Below are positions 61,187 through 64,000 of a stretch of 64,000 nucleotides of DNA, in pieces. The notes beneath the pieces were generated by a model, which did not search any database, was not told the origin of the DNA, and saw only the letters and a list, made by a program, of their open reading frames with translations. Positions within the stretch are counted from its first letter, which is position 1, and the number at the start of each line of letters is the position of its first letter. Origin of the DNA: Dorea sp. 5-2 (GTDB taxonomy: Bacteria > Bacillota > Clostridia > Lachnospirales > Lachnospiraceae); the NCBI RefSeq assembly GCF_000403455.2, contig NZ_KE159715.1, forward strand, positions 298,132 to 362,131. The letters run 5' to 3'. The position numbers and the translations under genes were made by a program.

Positions 61187-61380
61187 CATTTTAGCCTTGT
61201 ACTTAAGGGGCAATTACTGGCAGGAACAGTCTGTTTTTCATGGTATTTCTGTAAATTACATCCAAAAAGCCAATTTAAACATCGAAAAAGAGAAGAATAT
61301 TTATATAAATTTTCCAATTGCAGTCATTTTTGCAGTCAAAAATGGCAAGGGTCTGTTATTAAAATAAATAAATATCTAGC

Positions 61381-61536
61381 GTGCTGACCGTATTATATCT
61401 GGCGAAACCCCGCAGAATATTCGCTCATCTGCAAGGTGGATTTTAGACGGCGTAGCGGTGGTTACGAATAGAAGATCCAATGCGGCAGATGGGCGGATAG
61501 GCAAGGAGGCTTGGCTGAATATAATACGATCAGTAC
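61381..61536. repeat. Inner 156-bp element with 18-bp inverted ends
   Basis: GTGCTGACCGTATTATAT (61381-61398) matches the complement of ATATAATACGATCAGTAC (61519-61536) at 16 of 18 positions. The 120 bases between are markedly GC-richer than the surroundings and contain further pairings (CATCTGC near 61436 with GCAGATG near 61484). It may be a small MITE or a structured RNA nested within the invertible segment. Confidence 0.5.
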
Positions 61537-61726
61537 ACTAGGCATAAAATATAGGTATCTTCTTTCTGATTTATCGTCAAAATTCTAGTAAAAAATTCCT
61601 TTTTCTTATATAAAATATGGAGATTTTTAGTTCTTGTAATGAAGTAGGCTCCTTTATTATTTGTAGTCTGACTGTGAATCGGTCAGTAGAAAGCGGGAAG
61701 TTTGCGGAAAAAGGGAGAGCAAAGTC

Positions 61727-62233
61727 ATGTGGTGTGTTTTGCAGGTTCGCCAGGGATTAGAGGAGAGTGTGCGGCAGCAGTGCCGGGAGAAGATCTCATC
61801 TGATTTAGTAAAGGATTGTTATGTATTTTACTATGAGGAAAAGAGGCGCATCCAAGGAGAGTGGGTCATACAGGAAAAGCTTCTGTTCCCGGGTTATGTT
61901 TTTCTGGTCACAGGGCAGGCAAGCGGGCTTTCTGATGAGCTGGCTCGTATCAAAGGTTTTCTAAAGCTCCTGGAGACAGGAAATGAAGTGGCTGCATTAA
62001 CGGAGGAGGAGATCGCTTTCCTGACTGCGTTCGGCGGTAAGGAGCGGACTGTGGAGATGTCGGAGGGCGTGATAGAGCAGTCGAAGATCCGTATATATTC
62101 AGGACCGCTTGTTGGAAAAGAAAGATATATAAGAAGGATTGATCGCCATAAACGTCGAGCATTTCTGGAATTGCCAATGTTCGGACAGAGGCAGAGGTTA
62201 CAGGTAGGATTGGAGATCGTATCGAAAACATAA
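61727..62233 (+). CDS. loaP: LoaP-type NusG-paralogue antiterminator (first copy)
   Basis: 168-residue NusG-like protein. The NGN domain begins MWCVLQVRQGLEESVRQQC, with KLLFPGYVFLVTG, and the C-terminal KOW domain is about residues 115-165 (IYSGPLVGKERYIRRIDRHKRRAFLELPMFG). LoaP proteins permit polymerase to read through terminators in long polysaccharide or polyketide operons. AAAGGGAGAG precedes the ATG. The leader between the invertible segment and the gene has a CTGAC/GTCAG hairpin (61667-61684) which may be part of its recognition RNA. It is the first gene downstream of the switch. Confidence 0.85.
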   Translation: MWCVLQVRQGLEESVRQQCREKISSDLVKDCYVFYYEEKRRIQGEWVIQEKLLFPGYVFLVTGQASGLSDELARIKGFLKLLETGNEVAALTEEEIAFLTAFGGKERTVEMSEGVIEQSKIRIYSGPLVGKERYIRRIDRHKRRAFLELPMFGQRQRLQVGLEIVSKT

Positions 62234-62400
62234 GAAGGAATAAATGCAGGATTACTGGTCGGATTCCCTTGCAGCAGGGGCACTTGGGTTTCCGGAAGTA
62301 TGATATATCCGATGTCTGAAAATATCTGCGGATGATATATTTTCGCGGAGAGGCAGACAGAGATACTGTGGCAGCGGAAGATTTCCGCGGGGCATAGATG

Positions 62401-62435
62401 GCGAAGCATACCCTTTATTGGGTGTATTGCTTCGC
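62401..62435 (+). terminator. Terminator-like hairpin between the two loaP genes
   Basis: GCGAAGCA (62401-62408) pairs with TGCTTCGC (62428-62435), with an inner CCC/GGG stem, followed by a U-poor TATTATGATGTTTA. It lies in the 244-bp gap between the two loaP genes (62234-62477), which otherwise holds no ORF. A LoaP-modified polymerase could pass it. Confidence 0.55.
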
Positions 62436-62477
62436 TATTATGATGTTTAGGGGAGTTGATCAGGGGAGGGGAACTTA

Positions 62478-63032
62478 TTGTACTATGTGATACAGGTTGC
62501 GTCGGGAATGGAGGACAGGGTTGAAGAACAGATCGGGATTATAGTTGAAAAAGGATTGTATGACGAGTGTTTTCATCCGATTCGCCGGGTAAAGAAGAAG
62601 ATTAGGGGAGAGTGGAAAGAACTGCGTGAGAAGTTGCTTCCCGGATATGTATTTATAATAAGTGATGAAGTCGGGGAATTGTATCAGAAGTTAAGGAAGG
62701 TGCCGGCATTTACGAAGATGCTTGGTAAAGACGGCGAGGGATTCCTCCCGCTTGCAGATCATGAGGTGGAATGGCTTAAGCGGATCACCGGGTTAGGGGG
62801 CTGTAAGAGTAGCAGCAGGAATAGAAATAGCAAGGATATGGAAGTGCAGATATCGCAGGTATCCGTATCAGAAGATGATGAGATCACGATCCTGTCAGGA
62901 CCCCTTAAGAACATGGAAGGATATATCAAGAAGATTGATCTGCACAGGAGGATTGCAAAGGTCGAGGTTGATTTTATGAACCGGAAGACGGTGATACATC
63001 TGGGAATAGAGATGGTAGGAAAGAAAGATTAA
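62478..63032 (+). CDS. LoaP-type NusG-paralogue antiterminator (second copy)
   Basis: 184-residue second LoaP-like protein, starting with TTG 62478 behind AGGGGAGG. The NGN domain (YYVIQVASGMEDRVEEQI, RGEWKELREKLLPGYVFI) and KOW domain (ILSGPLKNMEGYIKKIDLHRRIAKVEVDFM) resemble the first copy, with an extra Ser/Asn-rich insert (KSSSRNRNSKD) between them. The two proteins are clearly homologous but diverged well beyond recent duplication. It precedes the sugar aminotransferase gene by 19 bases. Confidence 0.87.
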   Translation: MYYVIQVASGMEDRVEEQIGIIVEKGLYDECFHPIRRVKKKIRGEWKELREKLLPGYVFIISDEVGELYQKLRKVPAFTKMLGKDGEGFLPLADHEVEWLKRITGLGGCKSSSRNRNSKDMEVQISQVSVSEDDEITILSGPLKNMEGYIKKIDLHRRIAKVEVDFMNRKTVIHLGIEMVGKKD

Positions 63033-63051
63033 CAGAGGGAGGAACATACAG

Positions 63052-64000
63052 ATGGAAAAGAGAGAGATTCCTTTTTCCCCGCCGGATATTACGGATCTGG
63101 AGATTGCCGAAGTCATCCGCGCGCTGAAAAGCGGTTGGATCACGACAGGACCAAGGACAAAGCAATTTGAAAAAAAGATAGCGGAATATTGCGGTACAGG
63201 GCGCGCGGCGGCAATGAATTCAGCCACGGCATGCCTGGAGGCAGTGTTAAGATTGTTGGATGTGGGCGGAGAGGATGAAGTGATCACATCGGCGTATACG
63301 TATACGGCGACGGCAAGCCCGGTCTGCCATGTGGGGGCGAGGTTAGTCCTGGTTGACGTGGCAAAAGACGGATATGAGATGGACTATGACGCGCTGGAAC
63401 AGGCGATCACGGAGAAGACGAAAGTGATCATCCCGGTAGATCTGGGCGGTGTTCTGTGTGATTACGAGAGGATCTTTGAGATCGTAGAGCGGAAGAGGCC
63501 CTTGTTCCGCCCGGCGAATAAGCTGCAGGAGGCGATCGGAAGGGTCGTGGTTCTGGCGGACAGCGCCCATGCATTCGGTGCAAAGAAGCTGATCCGGGGA
63601 AAATGGGAAATGTGCGGTTCCATCGCTGATTTTACCAGCTTTTCCTTTCATGCCGTGAAGAATCTGACGACTGCGGAAGGCGGGGCAGTGACTTGGAAAG
63701 GGATCAGGGGGATCGGAGACGACTGGATCTATCGACAGTTTATGCTGTTGTCTTTGCATGGGCAGTCAAAGGATGCGTTGGCGAAGAGCAGGCTTGGCGC
63801 GTGGGAATATGACATTGTGTTTCCTGGATATAAGTGGAATATGACGGATATTATGGCTGCGATCGGGTTAAAGCAGTTGGAGAGGTATCCGAGGATATTG
63901 AAAAAGAGGAAACGGATCATCGAGCGGTACGATAAGGCTTTTTTGCCGTTAGGCATCCGTATCTTAGAGCATTATGGCAGAGGGAAGATGTCCAGCGGAC
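63052..64000 (+). CDS. DegT/DnrJ/EryC1/StrS-family sugar aminotransferase (3' partial)
   Basis: PLP-dependent aminotransferase of nucleotide-sugar metabolism, 316 residues visible before the window ends. It begins REIPFSPPDITDLEIAEVIRALKSGWITTGPRTKQFE, a standard start of the family. The PLP-binding lysine is K203 in SFSFHAVKNLTTAEGGA, with DSAHAFGA (about 170-177) before it and KWNMTDIMAAIGLKQL after. AGGGAGGAAC precedes the ATG. As the first enzyme after the LoaP genes it marks the start of a surface-polysaccharide (capsule or exopolysaccharide) operon making an amino-deoxy sugar. Confidence 0.93.
   Translation, partial: MEKREIPFSPPDITDLEIAEVIRALKSGWITTGPRTKQFEKKIAEYCGTGRAAAMNSATACLEAVLRLLDVGGEDEVITSAYTYTATASPVCHVGARLVLVDVAKDGYEMDYDALEQAITEKTKVIIPVDLGGVLCDYERIFEIVERKRPLFRPANKLQEAIGRVVVLADSAHAFGAKKLIRGKWEMCGSIADFTSFSFHAVKNLTTAEGGAVTWKGIRGIGDDWIYRQFMLLSLHGQSKDALAKSRLGAWEYDIVFPGYKWNMTDIMAAIGLKQLERYPRILKKRKRIIERYDKAFLPLGIRILEHYGRGKMSSG

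Larger units (their letters stand above)
61094..61654. other. Putative invertible DNA segment (phase-variable promoter), OFF orientation
   Basis: AAGGAGCCTACTTCATTAC (61094-61112) recurs as its perfect complement GTAATGAAGTAGGCTCCTT at 61636-61654: 19 of 19 bp, bounding 561 bp without credible coding sequence. The segment contains one near-consensus promoter, directed leftward (away from the LoaP/polysaccharide genes). Inversion would place the start site near 61597, directed at loaP, about 130 bases upstream. The architecture parallels invertible capsule promoters of gut Bacteroidales and PhaseFinder-type invertons. No invertase gene lies within the window. Confidence 0.8.

Noticed and set aside
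61082..61387. 101-residue ORF inside the invertible segment
   Set aside because: It crosses the inverted repeat, has no ribosome site, and its composition (Phe, Lys, Cys, Ser rich) is that of translated AT-rich non-coding DNA; it also overlaps the strong leftward promoter.
61399..61518. Possible coding remnant in the GC-rich inner element (minus-strand open frame)
   Set aside because: The frame is short, has no start, and the base pairing of the stretch explains its composition better than coding.
1..64000. tRNA or rRNA genes
   Set aside because: No T-loop GTTCGAAT-type motif in a cloverleaf context and no rRNA segments were found; the GGTTCGAGCC at about 53886 is within the lysozyme linker.

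Overview
The window reads as chromosome from a spore-forming, Gram-positive gut anaerobe of the Lachnospiraceae (Clostridium cluster XIVa, roughly the Dorea / Clostridium scindens / Faecalicatena group). Evidence: spoIVA, low-to-mid GC, strong AGGAGG ribosome sites, sigma-A type promoters, the yicC-gmk-rpoZ order, RqcH, a NifU-like/GGGtGRT gene pair, a YolD-type SOS partner protein, LoaP-type NusG paralogues and a Tn4451-like mobile remnant. The species cannot be fixed from the sequence alone. No tRNA, rRNA or CRISPR array was recognised; one structural RNA (RNase P RNA) is present.

Layout. 1-13.9 kb: xylo-oligosaccharide utilisation. It holds two Dpp-type permeases (the first cut by the window edge), a GH120 beta-xylosidase behind a repeat-controlled promoter, a CUT1 sugar ABC importer (lipoprotein plus two permeases, no ATPase), a YesM/YesN-like two-component system, a GH3 beta-xylosidase and a DUF4340-like lipoprotein. 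13.9-34.1 kb: housekeeping. It holds a LexA-box-controlled Y-family polymerase with YolD, aroD, spoIVA, a MogA-like protein, an MBL hydrolase, rnhA, RNase P RNA, pyrBI with a small membrane-protein ORF in its leader, pheA, a DUF815 ATPase, a large cytosolic hybrid histidine kinase, rqcH, an ECF sigma/anti-sigma pair and yicC-gmk-rpoZ. 34.2-40.8 kb: rimO-pgsA-cinA, an unusual GNAT-membrane-DUF3298 fusion, and the NifU-like/GGGtGRT pair.

40.8-45.8 kb is an AT-rich accessory scar. It contains a recombinase lacking its catalytic half, a 338-bp MITE-like element with six iterated sites and a 28-bp central palindrome, a second diverged copy of the GGGtGRT gene tail, a TnpW-like gene, a GyrI-like/WYL-regulator pair, an N-terminal recombinase stub, and a truncated prolyl-tRNA editing gene. 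45.9-52.8 kb: a TudS-like desulfidase with a complete ECF transporter (S, A1, A2, T), a VOC protein, aspA and a LysR regulator. 53-56.3 kb: a GH25-LysM lysozyme, a RelBE-like pair with a broken toxin, an AraC regulator, and a 425-bp intergenic region with a 36-bp tandem repeat.

56.3-61 kb is a lantibiotic self-protection ABC transporter (LanFEG) with its own two-component system (LanRK) and no lantibiotic biosynthesis genes. 61.0-64 kb opens a cell-surface polysaccharide locus: two tandem LoaP antiterminators and a sugar aminotransferase that runs off the window. Its upstream region is a 561-bp segment bounded by perfect 19-bp inverted repeats. This segment contains a near-consensus promoter that points away from the locus, so it looks like a phase-variable invertible promoter caught in the OFF orientation. 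That switch plus the LoaP pair, the MITE/recombinase scar, and the orphan LanFEG-RK module are the most interesting parts of the window.
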